Below are positions 15,856 to 23,829 of a stretch of 64,000 nt of DNA, piece by piece (position 1 is the first letter of the stretch; each line of letters starts with the position of its first letter). Source of the DNA: an uncultured Clostridia bacterium. Its GTDB lineage: Bacteria; Bacillota; Clostridia; Oscillospirales; Acutalibacteraceae. A program made the position numbers and the translations under genes. Location of the stretch: NCBI GenBank assembly GCA_947625485.1, contig CANQOP010000009.1, positions 1 through 64,000 on the forward strand, in the 5' to 3' direction. The notes below the pieces were generated by a model that did no database searches, had not been told where the DNA came from, and worked only from the letters and a program-made list of their open reading frames with translations.

Positions 15856-16441
15856 TTTTATTCTCGCTTTCAGGCGGAACAGGCAATCCGAAACGATATA
15901 ACGGAATATATTCAAAATAATAATCGCAATTAACGCTGTGAATATAATCTAATACATCCCTGTATTTAGAATCTCTGAACCAATTATCAAGGAGGTATAT
16001 GTATTCTACATCTAAGTTTGCCTTTGAAAGCAGCTTTTTATACTCCTTTTTCTTAAAATCGCAGGTTTGAAGCTTTTCATCAACCGACCCTGCTACTTGC
16101 TGATGTTTACATTCAATAATAAAAACAGTATTTTCAATAATTACAAAGATACTGTCATCAGGAAGCAGTTTTTTAGAAATGTATTTTTCCCAGCAAATAT
16201 TCAGCTTCTTTAAAAAAGAGGAATAAAACTCGTGCTTTTTATATAGCTCGGCAACCTTTTCTCCGTTATAATATACAGAACGAATTTTAATTTTTATACT
16301 TTCGCCGCTAAATATAATAGATTCGGAACCTTCTTTAACCTCATAGTTCTTTTGAGCGGATAAAAAGGTTCCCAAATCTGTTTTACCTTCAAATATCAAA
16401 CCTGTTTTAGTGTTTCCTCCACCCTTACCGTTTTTTATCAT
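15848..16441 (-). CDS. Predicted type II restriction endonuclease, PD-(D/E)XK fold
   Basis: 197 residues. Start region NGKGGGNTKTGLIFEGKTDL is seen in several type II nucleases; the active-site candidate is P94-D95-D96 on the loop LLPDDSIFV followed by E110-C-K112 in TVFIIECKHQQVAGSVDEKL, a standard PD-(D/E)XK layout. Sandwiched between two methyltransferase genes with 15 bases on one side and an 8-base overlap on the other, which is the strongest argument for its function. Recognition sequence unknown. The gene ends in a Lys/Asn/Glu-rich tail. Confidence 0.8.
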   Translation of the reverse strand: MIKNGKGGGNTKTGLIFEGKTDLGTFLSAQKNYEVKEGSESIIFSGESIKIKIRSVYYNGEKVAELYKKHEFYSSFLKKLNICWEKYISKKLLPDDSIFVIIENTVFIIECKHQQVAGSVDEKLQTCDFKKKEYKKLLSKANLDVEYIYLLDNWFRDSKYRDVLDYIHSVNCDYYFEYIPLYRFGLPVPPESENKNV

Positions 16442-16456
16442 ACAAAATGCTCCTTA

Positions 16457-17521
16457 TCAATAATTTGTTATCAATAGCTCATTTATTTTACCTCGGCTGT
16501 TGCCCTTACTGTTTATAGAACGAATAGCCGACACGCGATTTATGTTTAAACCATTATAAAGTTCGTCAAAGAAATTGTCTTCTTCGTCCACATTGTGCGG
16601 ATCTGAGTTGCTTACCATAACCTTTGAGTTGTTAAGTGATTTTATAAAATCGCCGAGCTTGATTTGATCATCGTCATTAAAACTGTCGGCTGTGTATGAA
16701 GTAAATTCAGCAGTCTTTGTTAGCGGACGATACGGCGGATCAAAGTACACAAATGTATTCTTATCGACATATTGACTGATAGAGTGATAATCCCCCGTCA
16801 AAATTGTTACACCCTGAAGCAGTTTTGAAGTCTTTTTTATGTTATCGGTATCGCAAATCACCGGTTTCTTGTATGAGCCCATCGGAACATTAAACAAACC
16901 CTCGCGGTTTACTCTGTAAAGTCCGTTAAAACAGGTTTTGTTAAGATATATAAACAAAGCTGCCCTAAGTACGGAATTGCAATTATTCGGATTTTGAATT
17001 TCCTTGTTAAAGCAGTTCCTCTGGTTATAATAATATTCTTTTCTGTCGTCATCATTGAGTGACAGATGTTTTTCCTCATACTCAGAGAGAGGTTTTATTA
17101 ACATATCGGGGTTATCCCTTACCACCTTAAAAGCATTTGTTAATTCTGCGTTCGTGTCGCAAATGTACACCTCGTCCATTTCATAAGTGTTTAGAATGTC
17201 AAACAATACTGCTCCCGCACCAACCATAGGCTCACAATATTTGCGGATTTCCGTACCCATTTTCGGTGGATAAAATTTTCTGATAGTCGGAAGGAGTTGA
17301 CCCTTTCCACCCGCCCACTTTATAAATGGCTTAGCTGGATTTTTTTTGTCATATCTCGTCGTGCGTCCATCTACAGGTTTTGTTGCTTCAATCGGAATAA
17401 TCCACATGTTGCCGAGCATAGCAACGTTCGGGATTCTGTTCTCTTGACAAAGAGTAATTACTCGTCTGCGTGATATGCTCCATTTTTCAGCTGCATCTTT
17501 AGCGGTCATATATGCTAACAT
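16457..17521 (-). CDS. Dam-type N6-adenine methyltransferase with N-terminal HTH
   Basis: 354 residues. Residues 1-45 (YMTAKDAAEKWSISRRRVITLCQENRIPNVAMLGNMWIIP) form an excisionase/MerR-like winged helix. The catalytic part is a D12-class adenine MTase: PFIKWAGGKGQLLPTI (65-80), EPMVGAGAV (97-105), DPPY at about 261-264 and VMVSNSD. The class includes Dam and DpnM (GATC), but specificity is not proven here. GAGGTG five bases before the ATG supports the start. It leads the M-R-M operon, giving protection before the nuclease appears. The fused DNA-binding domain and the palindrome in its own promoter suggest autorepression. Confidence 0.88.
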   Translation of the reverse strand: MLAYMTAKDAAEKWSISRRRVITLCQENRIPNVAMLGNMWIIPIEATKPVDGRTTRYDKKNPAKPFIKWAGGKGQLLPTIRKFYPPKMGTEIRKYCEPMVGAGAVLFDILNTYEMDEVYICDTNAELTNAFKVVRDNPDMLIKPLSEYEEKHLSLNDDDRKEYYYNQRNCFNKEIQNPNNCNSVLRAALFIYLNKTCFNGLYRVNREGLFNVPMGSYKKPVICDTDNIKKTSKLLQGVTILTGDYHSISQYVDKNTFVYFDPPYRPLTKTAEFTSYTADSFNDDDQIKLGDFIKSLNNSKVMVSNSDPHNVDEEDNFFDELYNGLNINRVSAIRSINSKGNSRGKINELLITNY

Positions 17522-17545
17522 ACAATCACCTCATTATTATCTACT

Positions 17546-17574
17546 ATTATATTCCAAATTTGGAATAATATCAA
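17546..17574 (-). promoter_or_regulatory. R-M operon promoter with 18-base palindrome in the spacer
   Basis: Minus strand TTGATA (17574-17569), 17-base spacer, TATAAT (17551-17546). The perfect palindrome TATTCCAAATTTGGAATA (17550-17567) fills the spacer and touches the -10. A bound protein would block RNA polymerase. The N-terminal HTH of the first gene product is the obvious candidate ligand. Confidence 0.8.
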
Positions 17575-17703
17575 TATGTTTTTTAATTTAAAAACACTAG
17601 AAAATAGTTGTATAAAATCAAAAACTTTTATTTGAGCAAGAGATAAGTTTTACCAATAAGGATGCATAAAGGTTAATTGTATCCAATCATATAGTTTAAT
17701 GCC

Positions 17704-17742
17704 AAGGGTGAACATTGATAAATTCAGTGTTCACCCTTTTTA
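17704..17742 (+). terminator. Hairpin with T-tract, plus strand
   Basis: AAGGGTGAACA/TGTTCACCCTT followed by TTTTAA in the gene-free stretch 17575-17871. It faces no upstream gene on this strand. The rest of the stretch is AT-rich with nothing recognisable besides the next terminator. Confidence 0.7.
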
Positions 17743-17771
17743 ACGTTTTATTAAATAAACATATTTCTGAA

Positions 17772-17806
17772 AAAAATGGGGCTGATACGCTCAGTCCCGT
17801 TTTTTT
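17772..17806 (-). terminator. Terminator of the CoA-activase operon
   Basis: GGGGCTGA-TACGC-TCAGTCCC (17778-17798) flanked by an A-tract and a T-tract; on the minus strand it follows the stop of the activase gene by about 65 bases. Confidence 0.75.
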
Positions 17807-17871
17807 CCGATTGTTGCTTGAGTACATCTCATATAAATCGAAAATACTTTCTGATTTGCTTAATACACTCT

Positions 17872-18828
17872 CTACGCTCCGGGATTAATACTTCCGCGTT
17901 CGCATCGATTGCCCCACGAGTCTATAAGCTCATCGCCTCGGTATACGCAAATTATCTCGCAGTTATTGGAGCATTTTCCGCAGGATGCCTCTCTTATTCT
18001 AAATTCTATATTTTCGATTGAGAAGTCGAAATCTCTGCGAACGCTGCTGTTCTTAGCAAGTATCGCCGCTCCTATCGCGCCCATAAGATGTCCGTTGGGG
18101 TCGACCATTACCTCGCAACCCAACGCACGCTCAAACGCCGCAACTACTCCGCGGTTTTTGCTCACGCCGCCCTGAAAAACAACAGGCGAGACTATTCGCT
18201 TGCCTTTTCCGACATTGTTTAGATAGTTAGACGCAACGGCGTTGCATACCCCCGCAATAATATCCTCCTTAAGGTATCCCATCTGAATTTTATGAACCAG
18301 ATCGGACTCCGCAAAAACCGTACATCTCGCCGCAATAGACGCAGGGTGCTTCGATTTGAGCGCAATATCGCCAATATCCTCGATTTCTATTCCGAGACGC
18401 TTAGCCTGACTCGACAGGAACGCTCCCGTTCCCGCCGCGCACAGAGTGTTCATAGCGTAATCGACAGCCACGCCGTTTTCCACAAGGATAATTTTTGAGT
18501 CCTGTCCGCCGATTTCGAGAATCGTGCGCACATCGGGATAAAACGCGGTAGTGCCCACCGCGTGTGCGGTTATCTCATTTTTTACCATTGTAGCGCCCAA
18601 AACTGTGCCGACAAGCTTGCGCGCGCTTCCCGTCGTGCCGGTACCCACAATTTTGTACTGTTCTTTATCGAACTGCTCTTCAAGTATTCCGACGAGTTTT
18701 TTTACAGCGTCGATAGGCGCGCCCTCAGTCCAGATATATGAACTGCTCAAAATATTATTGTCATTATCAATAATAACACCTTTTGTGGAAATCGAACCTA
18801 CGTCTATTCCCATATATGCATGCTTCAT
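17872..18828 (-). CDS. Acyl-CoA dehydratase activase (BadF/BcrA/HgdC ATPase family)
   Basis: 318 residues. ASKHA-fold ATPase: MGIDVGSISTKGVIID at the start (phosphate 1), GTGTTGSARKL, EIGGQDSKII, MNTLCAAGTGAFLSSQAKRLGI (with the cysteine that anchors the [4Fe-4S] cluster in HgdC), FQGGVSKNRGVV, MGAIGAA. The C-terminal CGKCSNNC adds possible cluster ligands. Relatives drive low-potential electrons into 2-hydroxyacyl-CoA dehydratases or benzoyl-CoA reductases. It follows two HgdB/DUF2229-like genes with one-base TAATG-type overlaps, so the three form one enzyme module. No CoA transferase or dehydrogenase gene is nearby, hence the substrate is unknown. Confidence 0.88.
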   Translation of the reverse strand: MKHAYMGIDVGSISTKGVIIDNDNNILSSSYIWTEGAPIDAVKKLVGILEEQFDKEQYKIVGTGTTGSARKLVGTVLGATMVKNEITAHAVGTTAFYPDVRTILEIGGQDSKIILVENGVAVDYAMNTLCAAGTGAFLSSQAKRLGIEIEDIGDIALKSKHPASIAARCTVFAESDLVHKIQMGYLKEDIIAGVCNAVASNYLNNVGKGKRIVSPVVFQGGVSKNRGVVAAFERALGCEVMVDPNGHLMGAIGAAILAKNSSVRRDFDFSIENIEFRIREASCGKCSNNCEIICVYRGDELIDSWGNRCERGSINPGA

Positions 18829-19913
18829 TATTTCACAACCTTTTTTCTCATATAAATCATATCATAAAACGCCTCAAGCCGCGTCATAAGCCCGACATCG
18901 CTCGTCTGCGCGTCATATGTCAGGTATAAAATCGGCATTTTGTAGTCTGCACTTATATTCTGTAAAACCGGCATAACGTCAATTTCGGGGGTACAGTTCG
19001 CTGATTTTACATGAATAACGCCGTCAAATCCTCGCTCCGCATACTCCTTTGCGCTGCGGATATTTGCTGTGGAGGTAGGTCCCATCTGGTAGGTGGTAAA
19101 TTCCTTTACCCTGACGTTCAGGTTTTTCTCGCCCGGATAGTGGAGAAACATATTTGATACATTCATCCAGCGGTGAATTTCCACTCCCATTTCGGCGAGC
19201 TTAAGCTCCACGTCAAAATTTGAAAATTGATCCATTGCCGTGTAGAACTCGCCCACCACTCCGACGCGCAGCGGCTGAGACGGTTTAGAGATTGGTATCT
19301 GAGAAAACGCTTGCCTGACCTTTTTGTACGCACGCTCTATTTCATCCTTTGAGTTTGCGGAATACATATTTGAAATAAAGGTCTGATACGCCTTTTTATA
19401 GGCTCCCTTTTTTGTTTCAAATCCGCAGTTCTGATAATATTCGGACGTAACTTCGTCTATGTAATCGGTCATTTTAACCGCCTCAAGCAGCGTTTTAAGA
19501 ACCTTTCTGAACTTAACTTGCGGATTAACGTACTTCGTCGCCTTAAATAAGTCCTTCACCTTGCCCGTATCGTATTCGGAAAGATTTACGAAATCGAAAT
19601 CATATCCTAAATCTCTAAGTATCTGCTCCTGAAGTTCGCCGTAATATCCAAGCTTACATATTCCGTAAACCATAACCAGCGTGTCCGCGCCCTCTTCGAG
19701 CGCCTCAATCATATTGCCGAGCAGTATCTTAAACGGCGTGCATACGAAGTCGGGGCTGTACTTAGCGCCTATTTCCAACGTTCTGTGCGTGAGCCTCGGC
19801 GGAAGTATACATCTTACGCCGAGACCGTTTTCAAGCAGATAGCGAATGGGGGCGTTGTAATTTGCATAACGCGGAAACGCCACCTTCTTTTTGGGTTTCT
19901 TTAACTCATTCAT
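18828..19913 (-). CDS. HgdB-like 2-hydroxyacyl-CoA dehydratase D-type protein
   Basis: 361 residues, related to COG3581/HgdB proteins: KVAFPRYANYNAPIRYLLENGL, SPDFVCTPFKILLGNMIEALEEGADTLVMVYGICKLGYYGELQ, and GFDGVIHVKSANCTPEIDVMPVLQ near the end. Conserved cysteines in FVCTPF, GICKLGYYGE and SANCTPE are likely iron-sulphur ligands. Shorter than true dehydratase subunits. Starts at the last base of the preceding stop (TAATG). Works presumably with the ATPase downstream as an electron-accepting partner; reaction not assignable. Confidence 0.8.
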   Translation of the reverse strand: MNELKKPKKKVAFPRYANYNAPIRYLLENGLGVRCILPPRLTHRTLEIGAKYSPDFVCTPFKILLGNMIEALEEGADTLVMVYGICKLGYYGELQEQILRDLGYDFDFVNLSEYDTGKVKDLFKATKYVNPQVKFRKVLKTLLEAVKMTDYIDEVTSEYYQNCGFETKKGAYKKAYQTFISNMYSANSKDEIERAYKKVRQAFSQIPISKPSQPLRVGVVGEFYTAMDQFSNFDVELKLAEMGVEIHRWMNVSNMFLHYPGEKNLNVRVKEFTTYQMGPTSTANIRSAKEYAERGFDGVIHVKSANCTPEIDVMPVLQNISADYKMPILYLTYDAQTSDVGLMTRLEAFYDMIYMRKKVVK

Positions 19914-20836
19914 TACAGCAGCCCCCTTTTAAAGCGTATAATATCGAGAAAGCTCTCAAGCCGTGTTTCCGTTCCCGCGGTACCGTTTTGTCCGTCCAAT
20001 ATGAGGTTAAGCATCGGCAGTCCGTCGATACGCCTGAGCATAAGCTCGTTGACCATTGCGTCGGGACCGCACGGAAACGCGCTCAAAAAAATAATACCGT
20101 CGATTTTATTTTTGTACATACCTATTCCGCCTATTATCTCACGGTTAAGCTGCCATTTGCAGGTCGGCGACATATCAACGCTGCGTTTCAGCGCCGTATC
20201 GCGGTCAACAATACCCGCGCTTATAGGAAGAACGCCGCTTTTTTTGAGAAAGTCAGTAATCGGTTTTCCGATAAATGAGTCCTCGATAAGATAATCGTGT
20301 CCCGCAATAAGAATTTTCAGTACGTCCTTTTCAAGCAAGCGTTTTTGTTTCTGCACCTTTTTTTTCCAGACGCGCTGTTCCTCTTTTTTCGCCGCCTTAT
20401 ATGCGCCCAAGGTACTCTTAACGGAACATCCCAGCGACTGTCCGAGCGACAGAAATGCCTTCAACTCGCCCTCTCCGCCGAGCACATCTATATTACAGGT
20501 CAGGAACTTCTGACCGCTGTTTCTGAACATATTCCTTGCTACGTCATACATAGCGTGAAAGCGCGGGCACATATCCCTGTTCCTGCCAAAATTGCATATT
20601 CTGGGTATAAATATGTAATCGCACTTTCCGATAAGTTCATTAACATGACCGAAATACACTTTAATCGACAGACACGCCTCGTCAATGGTGAGCGACATTC
20701 CGCGTTCCGCTATGCGATGCGTTGTCGAATCACTTACACGGATTTCGGCTCCGAGCTTTTCAAAAAAGGTTTTCCAGAGCGTCTCATAGCGATAATAGAG
20801 CATTCCCCTGGGTATTCCTACTGTTTTTAACTCCAT
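19913..20836 (-). CDS. DUF2229/COG3580-type activase-associated protein
   Basis: 307 residues starting MELKTVGIPRGMLYYRYETLW, the hallmark of the DUF2229 domain. Further conserved pieces are EACLSIKVYFGHVNEL, DYIFIPRICNFGRNRDMCPRF, and FPCGPDAMVNELMLRR. Cysteines in EACLS, RICNFG, MCPRF and FPCGPD could bind an iron-sulphur cluster. In many Clostridia this domain, the HgdB-like domain and the activase are joined in one polypeptide of well over 1000 residues; here they are three genes with one-base overlaps. It is the first gene of the operon. Confidence 0.78.
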   Translation of the reverse strand: MELKTVGIPRGMLYYRYETLWKTFFEKLGAEIRVSDSTTHRIAERGMSLTIDEACLSIKVYFGHVNELIGKCDYIFIPRICNFGRNRDMCPRFHAMYDVARNMFRNSGQKFLTCNIDVLGGEGELKAFLSLGQSLGCSVKSTLGAYKAAKKEEQRVWKKKVQKQKRLLEKDVLKILIAGHDYLIEDSFIGKPITDFLKKSGVLPISAGIVDRDTALKRSVDMSPTCKWQLNREIIGGIGMYKNKIDGIIFLSAFPCGPDAMVNELMLRRIDGLPMLNLILDGQNGTAGTETRLESFLDIIRFKRGLL

Positions 20837-20948
20837 AAAACATTAGCTCCTTATGCTTTTTCACTTTATCACACTAAAGAATTATACTCAATAATATACG
20901 CCTTGTCAAATTATCGTCCGTTTTTTCTAAGTGGTTTTCCAATATAAA

Positions 20949-20978
20949 TTGATTTTTTATATTAAAATGTGTTATACT
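20949..20978 (+). promoter_or_regulatory. metG promoter
   Basis: TTGATT, 18-base spacer, TATACT (20973-20978), 40 bases before the metG start. No T-box or other leader structure is visible. Confidence 0.6.
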
Positions 20979-21018
20979 TATTTAGATATGAAAAAGATAC
21001 CAAACGGAGGTTAAAAAT

Positions 21019-22974
21019 ATGTGCAAGAATTGTAAGGGTAAGCCCTACTATATTTCAACCGCCATTGCATACACCTCGCGCAAGCCGCATATCGGCAACA
21101 GCTACGAGATTGTGCTCACCGACGCTATCGCCCGCTACAAGCGTATGCTCGGTTACGACGTATATTTCCAGACCGGAACAGACGAACACGGTCAGAAGAT
21201 AGAGATGTACGCTCAGGCTGAAGGATGCACTCCGAAGGAATACGTAGATCGTGTTGCTAAGGAAATCCGCTCAATCTGTGACGTTCTCAACACTTCCTAC
21301 GACTACTTTATCCGCACCACAGACGAGCACCACGAAAAAATAATTCAGAAAATTTTTAAAAAGCTCTATGAGCAGGGCGATATTTACAAGGGCAGTTACG
21401 AGGGACTTTACTGCACGCCTTGCGAGAGCTTTTGGACGGAGAGCCAGCTTGTCGACGGCAAGTGTCCCGACTGCGGCAGAGAAGTAAAAATGACTAAGGA
21501 GGAAGCCTACTTCCTCAGACTTTCAAAATATCAGAAACAGCTCGAGGATTATATCGACTCACATCCCGACTTTATCTACCCCGAGAGCCGCAAAAAAGAA
21601 ATGCTGAACAACTTTATCAAGCCCGGACTTCAGGATCTCTGCGTATCGCGAACTAGCTTTAAGTGGGGTATTCCCGTTGACTTTGACCCTGATCACGTTG
21701 TTTATGTATGGATTGACGCTCTCTCAAACTACATCACGGCGCTCGGCTACGACCCCGACGGCAGCGGCGAAAACTACAAGAAGTATTGGCCCGCCGACGT
21801 TCACATTATAGGCAAGGACATAGTGCGATTCCACACCATTTACTGGCCTATTATGCTTATGGCTCTCGGCGAGCCTCTGCCCAAGCAGGTCTACGGTCAC
21901 CCGTGGCTGCTGTTCGGAGAGGACAAAATGAGCAAAAGCCGCGGAAACGTTATCTACGCGGACGACCTGGTAAAGCTTTTCGGCGTTGACGCCGTGAGGT
22001 ACTATCTCCTCTCCGAGATGCCTTTCGCAAACGACGGCTCAATCACTTACGAAACGCTTATCGAGCGCTTCAACTCCGACCTTGCGAACACGCTCGGCAA
22101 CCTCGTAAACCGCACTATTGCTATGAACAGCAAGTATTTCGGCGGCGTTGTTCAGGAACCCTCGGCAAAGAACGCGCTCGACGACGAGCTTGTGCAGTTC
22201 TGCTATGACACGGTAAAGAAAGTTGACGACTGCATTAACAGCTTCCATATGAGCGACGCTGTAGAGGCGGTTATGAATCTCGCAAAACGCTGCAACAAAT
22301 ATATTGACGAAACCACTCCGTGGACTCTCGCAAAGAACGAGGAGGATAAACCGCGCCTCGGAACAGTTCTCTACAATCTTCTCGAGGCTATCCGCTTTAT
22401 AGCAATACTCATAGAGCCGTTTATGCCCGACACCCACAAGGCTATCCTCGCGCAGATGAACTGCAGTATCTCGGACTACGACTCTCTCGAAAGCTTCGGC
22501 GCCTTGAAAGCGGGCGCATATCTCGGCAACGCGACTCCTCTGTTCGTTCGTATCGACCCGAAAAAGTTTTACGAGGAGCTTGAGACTATGCAGAAAGAAA
22601 GCGCCAAGAACGAGAAAAGCATAGAGGAGGTTGAGGAGACCGAGGAGAAAATTGAGCAGATTGTAATTGACGATTTCGCAAAGGTTGACATTCGCGTAGG
22701 GAAGGTCTTAGCGTGCGAAAATGTTAAACGCTCAAAAAAGCTTTTAAAATTCAACATTGCAGACGGAAATGGAGAGCGAACTATAGTAAGCGGTATTGCT
22801 CAGTTCTATAAGCCTGAGGAGTTGGTCGGCAAAAGCGTACTCTTTGTATCAAATCTCAAACCCGTAAAGCTTTGCGGCGTTGAAAGCTGCGGAATGATCC
22901 TCTCCGCAGTCGACGGAGATAAGCTTAAAGTTATTACTGTAGACGATGTTTCCGAGGGCAGTAAAATTTCATAA
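21019..22974 (+). CDS. metG: Methionyl-tRNA synthetase
   Basis: 651 residues, full length. Class I signature PHIGNSYE (24-27 in place of HIGH), the zinc knuckle CTPCESFWTESQLVDGKCPDC, anticodon-side WIDALSNYITALG and KMSKSRGN are all present. After an acidic, coiled-coil-like linker (EEVEETEEKIEQI) comes the C-terminal tRNA-binding OB domain (FAKVDIRVGKVLACENV...SKKLLKFNI). GGAGG is eight bases before the ATG. Followed by tatD as in many Firmicutes. Confidence 0.97.
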   Translation: MCKNCKGKPYYISTAIAYTSRKPHIGNSYEIVLTDAIARYKRMLGYDVYFQTGTDEHGQKIEMYAQAEGCTPKEYVDRVAKEIRSICDVLNTSYDYFIRTTDEHHEKIIQKIFKKLYEQGDIYKGSYEGLYCTPCESFWTESQLVDGKCPDCGREVKMTKEEAYFLRLSKYQKQLEDYIDSHPDFIYPESRKKEMLNNFIKPGLQDLCVSRTSFKWGIPVDFDPDHVVYVWIDALSNYITALGYDPDGSGENYKKYWPADVHIIGKDIVRFHTIYWPIMLMALGEPLPKQVYGHPWLLFGEDKMSKSRGNVIYADDLVKLFGVDAVRYYLLSEMPFANDGSITYETLIERFNSDLANTLGNLVNRTIAMNSKYFGGVVQEPSAKNALDDELVQFCYDTVKKVDDCINSFHMSDAVEAVMNLAKRCNKYIDETTPWTLAKNEEDKPRLGTVLYNLLEAIRFIAILIEPFMPDTHKAILAQMNCSISDYDSLESFGALKAGAYLGNATPLFVRIDPKKFYEELETMQKESAKNEKSIEEVEETEEKIEQIVIDDFAKVDIRVGKVLACENVKRSKKLLKFNIADGNGERTIVSGIAQFYKPEELVGKSVLFVSNLKPVKLCGVESCGMILSAVDGDKLKVITVDDVSEGSKIS

Positions 22975-22979
22975 ATGAT

Positions 22980-23040
22980 GATTACGGTCAGTGGTCAGTG
23001 AGCAGTGATTTTTCGCTGTCCGCTGCCGCTGGCTTATATT
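22980..23040. repeat. Short GTCAGTG-type repeat remnant
   Basis: GGTCAGTGGTCAGTGAGCAGTG followed by a rough complement CGCTGTCCGCTGCCGCTGG makes an imperfect hairpin between metG and tatD. Looks like debris of a small dispersed repeat; no other copy is seen in this window. Confidence 0.35.
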
Positions 23041-23057
23041 ATTACGGGGTGAGAAAT

Positions 23058-23825
23058 ATGCAATATGAAAATATCTTTGACGCTCACGCTCATTACGACG
23101 ACTCGTGGTTTGACGACGACAGAGACGAACTGCTCTCCGCTCTGCCCGAGGGAGGCGTTTTAGGCGTTGTGTGCAACGCGGTTGACCTTAAATCAGCCGC
23201 TGTAATTCAGTCCTACTCCGAGAAATACCCCTATATTTACTTTACCGCAGGCTTTCACCCTGAAAATCTCGAAAATATACCGCAAAATTATCCGGACAAA
23301 ATCGCAAAATTTTTAGAGCACGAAAAGTGCGTTGCTATCGGGGAAATCGGACTTGACTACCACTGGGACATTCCGCGCGGTTTGCAGAAAAAAATATTTG
23401 AAGAACAGTTAAAGCTCTCAGCGGAGCTCGATGTACCGATTGTGGTGCACGACCGCGAGGCACACGGCGACACTATGGAGCTGCTCCGCAAATACAGACC
23501 TAAGGGTCTTATGCACTGCTTCAGCGGAAGCGTAGAGCTTATGCGCGAGGTTTTGCGTCTTGGAATGAGTATCAGTCTCGGCGGCGTGGTAACGTTCAAG
23601 AACGCCCGCCATAGCGTTCGGTGCGCGGCAGAGGTTCCTCCTGACAGACTTCTGCTTGAGACAGACGCGCCGTATATGTCTCCTGTACCGCTGCGCGGCA
23701 AGCGGAACGACAGCCGAAACATCGCATATATTGCTGAGAAAATCGCAGAAGTGCGCGGTATGGACGCGCAGGAACTGCTGAATATAACCGCGGAAAACGC
23801 GAAAAAACTTTACAGAATAGAGTGA
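23058..23825 (+). CDS. TatD family metal-dependent DNase
   Basis: 255 residues, TIM-barrel amidohydrolase-like hydrolase. FDAHAHYDD supplies the first metal histidines, GEIGLDYHWD the bridging glutamate, PIVVHDREAH and LMHCFSGSVELM the next ligands, LLETDAPYMSP the catalytic aspartate. Acts as a 3'-5' DNA exonuclease or repair-type nuclease. The frame stays open upstream through the repeat remnant, but GGGGTGAG seven bases before ATG 23058 fixes the start. Confidence 0.93.
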   Translation: MQYENIFDAHAHYDDSWFDDDRDELLSALPEGGVLGVVCNAVDLKSAAVIQSYSEKYPYIYFTAGFHPENLENIPQNYPDKIAKFLEHEKCVAIGEIGLDYHWDIPRGLQKKIFEEQLKLSAELDVPIVVHDREAHGDTMELLRKYRPKGLMHCFSGSVELMREVLRLGMSISLGGVVTFKNARHSVRCAAEVPPDRLLLETDAPYMSPVPLRGKRNDSRNIAYIAEKIAEVRGMDAQELLNITAENAKKLYRIE

Positions 23826-23829
23826 TTAT

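Noticed and set aside
22998..23057. Twenty extra N-terminal residues on TatD
   Set aside because: They translate the GTCAGTG repeat remnant; TatD proteins begin with the FDAHAH strand, matching ATG 23058.
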